Source: Clostridia bacterium | GTDB taxonomy: Bacteria > Bacillota > Clostridia > Christensenellales > Borkfalkiaceae | Assembly (NCBI GenBank): GCA_021205485.1 | Contig: JAJPXK010000063.1 | Location: forward strand, 1-6,594 | DNA: 6,594 nt | Direction: 5' to 3' | Shown here: positions 1 to 6,594 of the stretch, piece after piece | Numbering within the stretch: the first letter of the stretch is position 1 | How the letters are laid out: every line of letters begins with the position of its first letter | Program-made: the position numbers and the translations under genes | Notes under the pieces: generated by a model | What the model saw: the letters and a program-made list of their open reading frames with translations, nothing else | Told to the model about the DNA's origin: nothing | Database searches by the model: none

Positions 1-3000
1 TACCTGAACAAGCTCTTTCCACAACTTCACGGTCGGTCATAATTGAAAGACCTTCTACGCCTTTGCCTTCACCTGTCCATGCGGTACGCTTGGCGCATTT
101 GCGTTCTAACAACTCTTTCATTTCGGGCTTATCAAAACTTTCAAGGCGATAATATCCTGCACCATCACCAGTCATAGCTATAAAATGTGTTTTTTGATAA
201 AACTCTAAATCACCGTCTTTTGAAAAAGCCCTTAAATCCATTCCGTCCGTTGTACCGAAAATATGCAGTCCTTTACCACTTAAAGATATTTCCATATATG
301 TTTTACCTGCTTTACTTAAAACTTCTTCAGCAAGAGCAGACCGTCTATTATCATCAATACAATGGTCAAGGTCAACACAACAGATGTTATCTTCGCCGTC
401 TATTGCATATGCGAGCGTTACGCCGCCGTTCTCTTTAGCGTATTTGCAAGCGGTATCAAAATCCGTCCAAGTTTCAGGGTTATTGCTTTCCGCATATTTG
501 CCCGTAACAGGAGAAATTAAAAACTTGTCCAGCTTTCCGTTTTCGTTTTCCCTTGTTCTCACTATTACCCAGTTTGGACGGCTTTTCATTTCATCTGGTA
601 CACTGTTCCTTAAAACCTTTTCCCTTTCAGTAAATTTGTCCTGTCTCTGGTAACCGTAATAATCTTCTTCCGTTTTACCTTCTACTTCTTTTATGTAGTC
701 AGCGGCAATAAGTTTTGCGGATGCACCGTTTTTATTGTCTTTAGCCGTAATAGTAAAGTCTTCAGGGAGGCTTAAAATAATACCATCTTCTTTCTCGGTC
801 AGAAGACCATTAGGAACATAGTAAGCATACCCTTCATATTGACCTTTGGGCATTTTGAAAAGGGTAGATTTATCATATTCCGCTATCCTTGCCGCTTCGG
901 GAATTAACACGTTGAGCCATACTTTCTTTTCACCGTTTTCTTCGTTAGTTAAGGGATATTCCCTATCTAATTCGTTATATTCGGCATTCTGACACTCCTC
1001 GTAAAATTCCTTTGCCGTGAGTTCGTCCTTCTGTTCTTTATTCCTTGAACTTACATTTACAGTAAAGTCTTCAGGCAGACTTATTGAGATGTTTTTGCCT
1101 TCACTCTCTTTATCTTCAGATATAAGCGAAGTCGGGATATAAAAACTGCGACCCGCATATTTACTTGTATCGGGCATTGCTAAAAGCGTAGACTTATCGT
1201 ACACTCCGCGAACTGCGTCCTGCGGCAAACTTATATCGTACCACTTTACCGCATAATCACTTGCAGTTGTATTATCTATAGCCTTTGCAAGTTCTTCACC
1301 CGTCAATTCAATCTCATCGCTCTGTCTGTTTTTTAGCGTATAAGTTTCACTGTCGCTCATATTAAGTTCGTATGCTTTTTCTCTTGAATCGCTTTGCAAA
1401 TCTGAAAGAATATCACTGTCTTTTATTCTGTTGTTGAATACAAAATATGTATATCCTTTGTACTCACTGAATTTGGGCATACGCATCTGCGAAGATTTAT
1501 CATAGGTGTTTATAAGTGCCTGCGTAGATATTTTAGGATGATACCACTTTGTTACGGGTGTCTTACCGCTTGCATAACCGTCTCTTACTTCGTTGGCACT
1601 TTCGTATGTTTCGTAATCATACCTGCCCTGTTCCCAACTGCCGTCTTTGGTGTTATATCCTATTGCTACCACATAATCGTTTTTGCGCTGTATTACAGCA
1701 AAATTCCTGCCGTCTGCGCCCTTTTTAATGTCAACAACGGTATCTCCGCGAGCCGTCTTACTGACATATTTGTCTTGTTCCATTGTTTCCTCCGTTTTAT
1801 TTTCATTTTCTTTTTCGAGCCGCCTTACTTCATCTATAAAAGAGTTCATAAGCGTTGAGTGTGCATTTGTATCTATGCTGTGCCTTACGTCCTCGCTTTC
1901 GGATATAGGAATCGTACTTGCCCACTCCCTGTTTCCTTCAGAATATCTGCCGTCCCCTTTGTGGTTCTGCATAACAGTAGCAAGGACATAGTTCACACGT
2001 TCCTGACCGTATTCCGCTATAATGTCTTTAGCAAAGTCTGTATCGAAGTGATATTTGCTGTAATCGTAATTTTCATTGATGCCTTTGGTTATAGCGGCAA
2101 TACATTCCTTTGATTTGCTGTTAGAATCCCTGTATAGTTTCCCCTCGTCGCTATCCCGTCCGTCTTTAAACGCTTCCGCCGCTGTTTTTAAATAGATTGG
2201 CGTATATTTACTTGCTTGTTCTTCAACCTGTTTAATAGGTTCAGTAGGTTCCGTAATTTCTTCCGCTATTTCATTCTCTACTATGACGGAGTTTTCTTCG
2301 GCTTCAATTTTCTTCAGCATATCATCGTAATAATCTTCACAATATTGTTCTATAAATTCCTGCGTATCGCTATAATTATTCACGCTCGAATAGTCATAAT
2401 CCAAAAAACCGTCATAAAGGCTATCCAAAATATGTCCTTTTTCCTCCAACAGCACTCTGTAATACTTTGGATCTAAATCACCGTCTTGCAAAAAATTGCT
2501 TAATTCCGTCTTAACGTGAATTACATAATTATCATAGAAAATTTCTTCAGGTGTTTTCTTTAGTTCGTCGTTTTTAAAATCCTTAAATTCCTGTTCTACT
2601 AACTTTGAAACCTCTGCCTTATAGTCAATGATTGGCTGCTCGTTTTCTTCTATCTTTTGTCTTTCTTCTTCTGTTTCCAAAATCTCCTCCTTTTTCGCGA
2701 AATCAGGTTCGATGATAACCACCTTTTCGCCGCCATCTACAAGTTTCCTGACTTCTATATCCAATTCTTTATTATTCAGATGTAAAACGGTAACTTCTTC
2801 CCCGTTTATTGTGTCCGTTATCGTATTTAATCCGTTTTCTGCGGCTATTCTTTCAGCGTGTTTGCCTGTAAGTTCGTACCCGTCGCCGTTCCGTATAAAG
2901 ATATATGAGTCAGGCTCTTTTTGCCGTTGTGCGTTATATACTTTGAAATCTGCCTGCTGTAAAGGTTTACGCTTTGTTTTCCTTGCTACGGGTTGTACTG

Positions 3001-6000
3001 TACTATCACGGACTGACATATCTGCGCTATCGAGTACAGACATATATTGCTCGCCGTCGTCGCTTTCTTCGTCGCTGTCTATAATTACTTCCTCCCTGCG
3101 GTTCAAGTCTAATTCGGCGTTCAATGCCGCTTGCTCTTTAATCAGCTCTGCAAGTTTTTCCTTATGCTCGAACGGTACATTCAACTGCGATTTTGCTACT
3201 TCATAATCCCGCTTAAGATTTTCAAGTCTTGTTTTTGCGACATCTTCCCTTGCGGCAAAGTCCTTTATAAAGTTATCCAGTCTTGTAAGGTTTCCGCTCT
3301 CGCTCTGTCCTACAGTAATTTCGTATTGACCTGCGCCTGCAATGGTTATGCTGCGCTCGTTAGCAAGATACTCTATGGGGTTCATACTGATTTTGAAGCC
3401 GCAATACTCCCCAACTACCGTTTCAGGTCTTGAATGATACAATGCTTCTGTAAGTGCTTTGCCGCTCTCTTTTCTGTCCGTATATACCTTGCCGTTTACG
3501 CTTATGGAAAACTCTTCGGGATCGGGGTTATAATTGTCTTTTATAAGCTCTATATCCTTTCGGATATTTTCAAGCAGCTGTTCCTGTCTGCGGATGCGTT
3601 CGGGTAAGTCTTTATTTACCTTGTCCTGCAAAGCATACAAGTTCTTTTTGTACTGCCCTTCCAATACCCGTAACCTTGATACTTCGCCGTCCACTTCCAT
3701 TTTGCGTTTTATCTTCGGGTTAGCTGCCGTTATTGCTTTTATTTCTGCATAACTTAAAGTGGTTTCGTCTATATCTTCAGCCTCTCTTACCGTCAAGTCG
3801 CCGCGGTTAATCTGCGATATGAAACGCTGTTTGTTTTCCAGTATCTGATAGGAATAACTGTCAAAGGTACGCTCGGTAACATAGGTAAAAATCTGCACTT
3901 TATCGTTAGAGTTGCCCTGCCGTATAATCCTGCCTTCCCTTTGTTCCATATCGCTCGGTCTGTAAGGCGTGTCTAAATGGTGTAAAGCTACAAGCCGTTT
4001 TTGCACGTTCGTTCCTGCGCCGCACTTTTCCGTTGAGCCTATTAAAACTCTTACCTTGCCTGAATTAACGTCATCGAACAAAGACTGCTTTTGCTTATCG
4101 TTCCCCGCGTCGTGGATAAAAGCTACTTCTTCTTCGGGAATACCCTTCTCCACGAGTTTATATTTAAGGTCGTTGTAAGCGTCAAAGTCCTTTCCGTATT
4201 CGTAATCTTCAAATGCTTTTTTGGGTGTGGATAGGTCGCAAAATACTATCTGCGTTCCCTTAAAGTCTTTGGTATCGTTCCATATCTCGTAAATTCTTTC
4301 AGCGCAAGCGTTTAGCTTACTTACAGGCTCGTCATCGGAAAGCGGGTCCATACACCTTGCATCCAAAGCAAGTTTCTTGCCGTCAGACGTAACCTTTAGC
4401 ATATTGTCCATATGCGGGTCTATGCCGCCTTCGTATATAGCCTCCGCTCTGTCGGCTATTTCTTCGGCAAGCTCTATCACCTTATCAGAAGGCTTAAGAT
4501 TTACAACAATATGCTCTGCTTCAGGCACGTCAAGTTTCACCATATCGCTTGTCTGCACATCGGCAAAACTGCGGTACATAGTTAAAAGTTCGGGTAAATT
4601 CGTAAATTTTGCAAATCTCGTTCTCGGTTTATATCCCTGACCGCTCGGCGCAAGTTCCAACGACAATACCGTTTCACCGAAATCTGCCGCCCACGCGTCA
4701 AAGAAGTCCAAACCAGCTTCCGCCAATGACTGCTTCTGCAAATAAGACTGCATTGTGTACATTTCCGTCATGGAATTTGAGATAGGCGTTCCCGTTGCAA
4801 AAACAACTCCCTTGTCGCCGCCGTGAAGTTCGTTTATGTAGTCTATCTTCAGTTCCATATCCGAAGCCCTTTGGCTTGCCGTTGTGGAGATACCAGCCAC
4901 ATTGTTCATCTTGGTAAACAGGAATTTGTTTTTGTAATAATGCGCCTCATCTACGACAAGGTAGTCCACGCCTAAATCTTCAAACTTCAGAACGTTATCC
5001 TTGTTGCTGTCGTCCATTAAACGCTTTAACTGTACTTCTTTGTTCTTCTTTATGCGTTCAAGTTTTTTGACCGCACCGTCTGGCATATTGCTTGTATCCC
5101 ATTGCGATGATATACTTTCGTCTATCCTGTCTATTTCTTCCCGTATCTTTCTGATTTGCCTTTCAGTTGAAATAGGAATTTTCGCGAAACTGCTCTGGGC
5201 GATAATGATACCGTCCCAGTCGCCTAATGCTACCTTGCTTACAAACTTCCTGCGGTTGTTCTTTTCTAAATCTTCTTTGGTGGCAATAAGTATCTTGGCA
5301 TCGGGATATAAATGTAGCCAGTCTGAACCCCACTGTTCTACAAGGTGGTTGGGCACTGTTACCATTGCCTTATTTATAAGTCCCAACTGCTTTTGCTTCA
5401 TAATTCCTGCGATACAGGTATAGGTCTTACCGCTGCCTACGACGTGGTGCAACAGCGTGTTATTCCCCGGCATCATTCTCGCTATAGCGTTCTTTTGGTG
5501 CGGCTTTAGCTCTATGGCGGGGTTCATACCCGGAAACTTCAGATAACTGCCGTCATAAGTAGGCAACCTGATTTGGTTAAAAATTCTGTTATAAGTTTCT
5601 TCCAAATCATTGCGGCGTTCGGGGTTTTCAAAAATCCACTCCTTAAACTCGTCCTTAATCTTGTTTTGTTTTTCCCTTGCCGCAAGCGTTTCTGCCTGAT
5701 TTAAAACACGCTTCTCTTTGCCGTCCGAATCTTCTACCACATCATAGATATTTACTTCCTTTAAATTAAGGCAAGCTTCAAACAATCTGAAAGCGTTTGC
5801 CCTTGAAGTACCGTATACCTGTGTTGCCAACAGTCCTGCGTTATTCCTTATATAAGCCGCTTTATCCACGCGCCATGATGAGTCATGCGGGTTATGGTAT
5901 ATCTCTATTCCTTCCCTGCACCAATAGCCGAGATTTAAAATTTCCATAAGGAACTGTTTATAATAGTCCTTATCTATCCAGCTTGCGCCCATCCGCACGG

Positions 6001-6594
6001 ATATTTCGCTTGCCGTAAGAGGTACAGGCTGTACCCTTTCAAGTTCTTTTACGTTCTTTTCAAAAGCCTTATCTGTTTCGGCATAACGCCGTGCAACTTG
6101 TAGTTTTTTAACTACGTTACCCGATAAGTACTGCTCTGCCGTTTCAAAGCCTGAATATTTATCGTTTATGTCTACTTCAAACGGGTTACGGAATACTGCG
6201 TTGCCGAGTTCAAAAAGTACGGTATCATAGTCCTTTTTAGTTAATTCTTCTATGTACGCTATATCTACCTTGCCGCGCTCGTTCTTGCTTATCTGCAATG
6301 CTTCAAAGCAATCATCCGTCTGCGTTACCGCAACATACGGGCGAATTGTCCTTTTAGTAAATATCTCGGCTTTGGTATAAGTCTTTTTATCTTCGCTTGA
6401 GTTTTCACAAGCAAAAAGCAATGCACTGTCGCCGTCATCTTTAAAAAGTCTTACGTTTGTTTGGTTATTGAGATAGCCGTATCTTTTTACAAATCTGTCG
6501 TACCTATCGTTTAAAGTCCACTGTGCGGTTTTTAGTTCATCGTCCGAACAGCCGTCCGTCTGCATTTTTAGAATACGGCGAAGTTCGGTACGCA
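1..6594 (-). CDS. Giant polyvalent mobile-element protein: SNF2-type helicase fused to MutS-I-like, DUF3848/DUF3849-like, tandem-repeat and Prim-Pol primase domains (partial at both ends)
   Basis: One minus-strand frame stays open for all 2197 codons from 6592 to 2, with no start or stop visible at either end. The domain order is a helicase lead-in (1-357), SNF2 helicase (358-957), coiled-coil tail (958-1171), charged linker, MutS-I-like (1223-1297), DUF3848-like (1318-1430), DUF3849-like (1463-1602), small module (1604-1680), three repeats (1682-1970) and Prim-Pol (1996-2155). Residues 1-1171 match, as I recall it, the ICE methylase/helicase family of Tn1549-like elements, in which an adenine methylase domain usually lies further N-terminal; that part would be beyond the right edge. 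Family members are thought to act on element DNA during or after transfer, but the exact role is unproven. The added primase suggests a link to replication or second-strand synthesis of incoming DNA; this is inference. No signal peptide or membrane segment is seen within the window, which suits a cytoplasmic DNA-binding protein. The gene is very large and its true start lies outside the window. Confidence 0.96.
128..607 (-). other. Prim-Pol (archaeo-eukaryotic primase superfamily) domain, NrS-1 polymerase-like
   Basis: Residues 1996-2155 show the pattern of the Prim-Pol domain of phage and plasmid primases. It opens with NSVPDEMKSRPNWVIVRTR, then KFLISPVTGKYAESNNPETW. Motif I is CCVDLDH with metal-binding Asp2074 and Asp2076, followed by CIDDN. 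Motif II is SLSGKGLHIFG (His2110). Motif III is LEFYQKTHFIAMTGD, with Glu2130 as the third metal ligand. These domains make primers or extend DNA de novo. After it, residues 2156-2197 (bases 127-2) start a linker with LSIMTDREVVERACSG, which in related primases precedes a helical primase C-terminal region; here the window ends. An SF3 or other helicase might follow outside. All catalytic residues are present, so activity is expected. Confidence 0.88.
683..922 (-). repeat. Tandem protein repeat, unit 3
   Basis: Residues 1891-1970. Trp1892, YDKS at 1906-1909 and MP at 1914-1915 keep the spacing of units 1 and 2. GYAYYVPNGLL (1921-1931) and LPEDFTITA (1942-1950) closely match unit 2, and the closing helix is KLIAADYIKEV. 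Units 2 and 3 also share 15 identical bases (AGTAAAGTCTTCAGG on the plus strand) at the LPEDFT codons. A short Tyr/charged linker then leads to the Prim-Pol domain. Confidence 0.8.
989..1246 (-). repeat. Tandem protein repeat, unit 2
   Basis: Residues 1783-1868. It shares with units 1 and 3 the fixed spacing Trp (1784), 14 residues, YDKS (1798-1801), then MP (1806-1807). All units then have Y-x-G with an aromatic strand (GRSFYIPTSLI here), a variable acidic loop, and a strand followed by a helix (LPEDFTVNV, then ELTAKEFYEEC). Each unit is roughly 100 residues, and the period is 101 then 108 residues. I do not recognise the family. Confidence 0.8.
1271..1549 (-). repeat. Tandem protein repeat, unit 1 (W-x13-YDKS-x4-MP)
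   Basis: Residues 1682-1774. Landmarks: KWYHPKIS, YDKS at 1697-1700, MP at 1705-1706, GYTYFVFNNRI (1713-1723), and a closing strand-helix SETYTLKNRQ with ELTGEELAKAID. This is the most divergent unit: LPEDFT of units 2 and 3 is SETYT here. See unit 2 for the alignment. Confidence 0.75.
1553..1783 (-). other. Unrecognised small module with NFAVIQRKNDYVVAIGY core
   Basis: Residues 1604-1680 begin at the possible internal start (MEQDKYVSKTARGD) and contain NFAVIQRKNDYVVAIGYNT followed by SWEQGRYDYETYESANEVRD. This reads as two or three beta strands followed by a helix with a Y-x-x-x-E-x-A pattern. It resembles small modules of ICE accessory proteins that I recall but cannot name. It leads directly into the first tandem repeat. 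Confidence 0.45.
1781..1793 (-). promoter_or_regulatory. Strong internal Shine-Dalgarno and in-frame ATG (possible second translation start)
   Basis: On the minus strand GGAGG (1793-1789) is followed by the 5-base spacer AAACA and an ATG at 1783-1781, in frame with the giant gene (Met1604). The preceding stretch, about 1813 to 1794, is A-rich like a Bacillota intergenic leader and encodes a low-complexity KENENKTEET linker. In the neighbouring frame it carries TGA (1805-1803) and TAA (1799-1797). If used, it would produce a shorter protein with the small module, the three repeats and the Prim-Pol domain. No convincing promoter is seen upstream, so it would be translated from the long mRNA. 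Confidence 0.5.
1787..2206 (-). other. DUF3849-like domain
   Basis: Residues 1463-1602 match the DUF3849 pattern well: YTPIYLKTAAEAFKDG, then GKLYRDSNSKSKECIAAI, GINENYDYSKYHFD, then the most diagnostic stretch EYGQERVNYVLATVMQNHKG (1527-1546) and DGRYSEGNREWAST (1547-1560). The segment AHSTLMNSFIDEVRRLEKE (1577-1595) also fits the usual C-terminal helix that follows it. DUF3849 occurs both alone and within large proteins on ICEs of Bacillota. Its function is unknown. It ends just before the internal ribosome site at 1793. Confidence 0.75.
2303..2641 (-). other. DUF3848-like domain
   Basis: Residues 1318-1430 resemble DUF3848, a small helical domain of Clostridia mobile elements. Matching features are an N-terminal helix with acidic and basic residues, the TPEEIFYDNYVIHVKTEL segment (1346-1363), which corresponds to a family 'P-P-E-E-I-I-x-x-A-Y-E' stretch, the LDPKYYRVLLEE turn, and HILDSLYDGFLDYD (1387-1400). 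The final FIEQYCEDYYDDML fits the acidic tail. No catalytic residues are evident. DUF3848 is often found next to DUF3849, as here. Function unknown. Confidence 0.6.
2678..2692 (-). promoter_or_regulatory. Possible internal ribosome binding site AAGGAGG with TTG start (weak candidate)
   Basis: On the minus strand AAGGAGG (2692-2686) is followed after 5 bases by an in-frame TTG at 2680-2678 (Leu1305). It lies between the MutS-I-like and DUF3848-like modules. The same bases encode Lys-Glu-Glu in a charged linker, where GGAGGA arises easily by chance, and TTG is a weak start, so this is only a candidate. Confidence 0.25.
2702..2926 (-). other. MutS domain I-like module
   Basis: Residues 1223-1297 follow the pattern of the MutS N-terminal mismatch-recognition domain. 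SYIFIRNGDGYELTGKHAERIA (1228-1249) parallels the MutS form with F-R-M-G-D-F-Y-E-L followed by D-A. NGEEVTVLHLNNKELDIEVRKLV then parallels the 'P-M-A-G-I-P-Y-H, L-A-K-L-V' part, and GGEKVVIIEPD parallels 'G-x-x-V-A-I-C-E-Q'. The mismatch-wedge phenylalanine of the F-Y-E motif is replaced by glycine (G-Y-E at 1238-1240), so mismatch recognition by the MutS mechanism is unlikely. From memory, MutS-I-like modules recur in ICE accessory proteins; their function there is not known. The assignment rests on pattern recognition only. Confidence 0.6.
2930..3079 (-). other. Charged interdomain linker: acidic patch, MSVxDS duplication, basic patch
   Basis: Residues 1172-1221 contain an acidic run DSDEESDDGE, then MSVLDS (1184-1189) and MSVRDS (1192-1197) as a short duplication, then a basic cluster RKTKRK (1204-1209). 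The composition suggests a disordered tether joining the classical helicase to the added C-terminal modules. It falls where the basic family protein would end, so it is a likely fusion seam. Confidence 0.6.
3080..3721 (-). other. Post-helicase coiled-coil tail of the ICE methylase/helicase family
   Basis: Residues 958-1171 start with NPKIKRKMEVDGEVSRLRVL and run through two charged helical stretches (about 965-1018 and 1100-1165). These flank a small, probably beta-rich part with FSISVNGKVYTDRKESGKAL and GEYCGFKISMN. This layout matches my memory of the C-terminal end of ordinary Tn1549-type methylase/helicases, which stop soon after the LNxDxRE-like segment seen here as LDLNRREE (1161-1168). 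Everything C-terminal to this point is therefore extra compared with the basic family form. Role inferred: oligomerisation or DNA contact. Confidence 0.8.
3722..5521 (-). other. SNF2-type superfamily 2 helicase/translocase core, all motifs intact
   Basis: Residues 358-957 form an ATP-driven double-strand DNA translocase. Visible motifs in order: a Q-motif-like LKPHQKNAIARM (362-373), Walker A GSGKT (386-390), motif Ia VTVPNHLVEQW (411-421), Walker B DEAH (548-551), motif III ATGTPISN (599-606), QIVFCDLSTPKK (781-792), KVRVLIGSTEKCGAGTNVQ (846-864) and motif VI QREGRIIRQG (884-893) with both arginines. Between motifs Ia and II lies a charged, probably coiled-coil insertion (about 474-535), which is normal for this family. 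No catalytic residue is missing, so ATPase activity is expected. Annotation pipelines tend to name such proteins SNF2 or DEAD/DEAH helicase. Phage P1 DarB is a distant analogue combining helicase and methylase in an anti-restriction role; whether that applies here is unknown. Confidence 0.95.
5522..6592 (-). other. Conserved lead-in region of the ICE methylase/helicase family
   Basis: Residues 1-357 precede the helicase core. Recognisable family stretches are ELRRILKMQTDG near the start, EIFTKRTIRPYVAVT around residues 77-93, and SVRMGASWIDKDYYKQFL at 198-215. From memory these correspond to the segment between the N-terminal adenine methylase and the SNF2 core in Tn1549-type proteins. No methylase motif (NPPF/Y) is present here, so the methylase, if it exists, must lie upstream of base 6592. 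The part after residue 218 (LGYWCREGIEIYHNP and following) is also typical of the family. Its function is unknown; it may be a DNA-binding or domain-coupling region. Confidence 0.8.

Noticed and set aside
967..1000. GAGGAG followed by an ATG at 987-985 on the minus strand
   Set aside because: The ATG is out of frame with the gene and meets TAG after six codons; GAGGAG simply encodes Glu-Glu.
1784..1870. A possible promoter upstream of the internal ATG at 1783 (TATAGA-like sequence within TTTTATAGATG)
   Set aside because: No TTGACA-like element is found at the right distance, and the bases encode the conserved DUF3849 end helix.
3062..3110. GGGAGG on the minus strand near Arg-Glu-Glu (about residue 1167)
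   Set aside because: No ATG, GTG or TTG follows within a useful distance.
187..5423. Open frames on the plus strand, such as 2628-3206 and 5001-5423
   Set aside because: They lie opposite strongly conserved helicase, repeat and primase codons, show low-complexity Ser/Phe/Leu-rich translations typical of antisense shadows, and match no family I recognise.
1..6594. Several genes or a frameshifted pseudogene in the window
   Set aside because: Codon-by-codon reading shows one unbroken frame with no stop, and all helicase and primase motifs are intact in that same frame.
1..6594. CRISPR array, tRNA, rRNA, terminator or insertion sequence ends
   Set aside because: I saw no short regular direct repeats with spacers, no tRNA- or rRNA-like sequence, no hairpin followed by a T run and no terminal inverted repeats; the window is coding throughout.

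Overview
The whole window lies inside one giant protein-coding gene on the minus strand. A single frame (codons running from 6592 down to 2) is open for 2197 codons, with no stop, no natural start and no frameshift, and it leaves the window at both ends. I translated this frame by hand across its full length. There is no intergenic DNA, RNA gene, insertion sequence or CRISPR array; the open frames on the plus strand are shadows of this gene. Residue numbers below count from the first complete codon in the window (residue n starts at base 6595-3n), not from the true N-terminus.

The protein is a multidomain 'polyvalent' protein of the kind carried by conjugative elements (Tn1549-like ICEs) and large phages of Bacillota. 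From N to C: (1) residues 1-357, the conserved lead-in region of the ICE methylase/helicase family; (2) residues 358-957, a complete SNF2-type superfamily 2 helicase with Walker A GSGKT, DEAH box, ATGTPISN and the QREGRIIRQG motif VI; (3) residues 958-1171, the coiled-coil tail usual in this family; (4) a charged linker; (5) residues 1223-1297, a MutS domain I-like module; (6) residues 1318-1430, DUF3848-like; (7) residues 1463-1602, DUF3849-like; (8) residues 1604-1680, an unrecognised small module; (9) three roughly 100-residue tandem repeats marked by W-x13-YDKS-x4-MP; (10) residues 1996-2155, an archaeo-eukaryotic-type primase-polymerase (Prim-Pol) domain with all three active-site motifs. 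The N-terminal methylase expected in this family, and the C-terminal part of the primase, would lie outside the window to the right and left respectively.

The family membership, moderate to low GC, AT-rich third positions and strong GGAGG-type ribosome sites suggest a gut-type Clostridia/Bacillota host or its mobile element. Species cannot be named.

The notable point is the fusion: DNA translocase, accessory mobile-element domains and a replication primase in one chain. Two strong Shine-Dalgarno sequences followed by a start codon (ATG at 1783, TTG at 2680) sit exactly at domain boundaries. This suggests the gene was assembled from neighbouring operon genes, and that shorter C-terminal products, including a free primase, may still be made by internal initiation.
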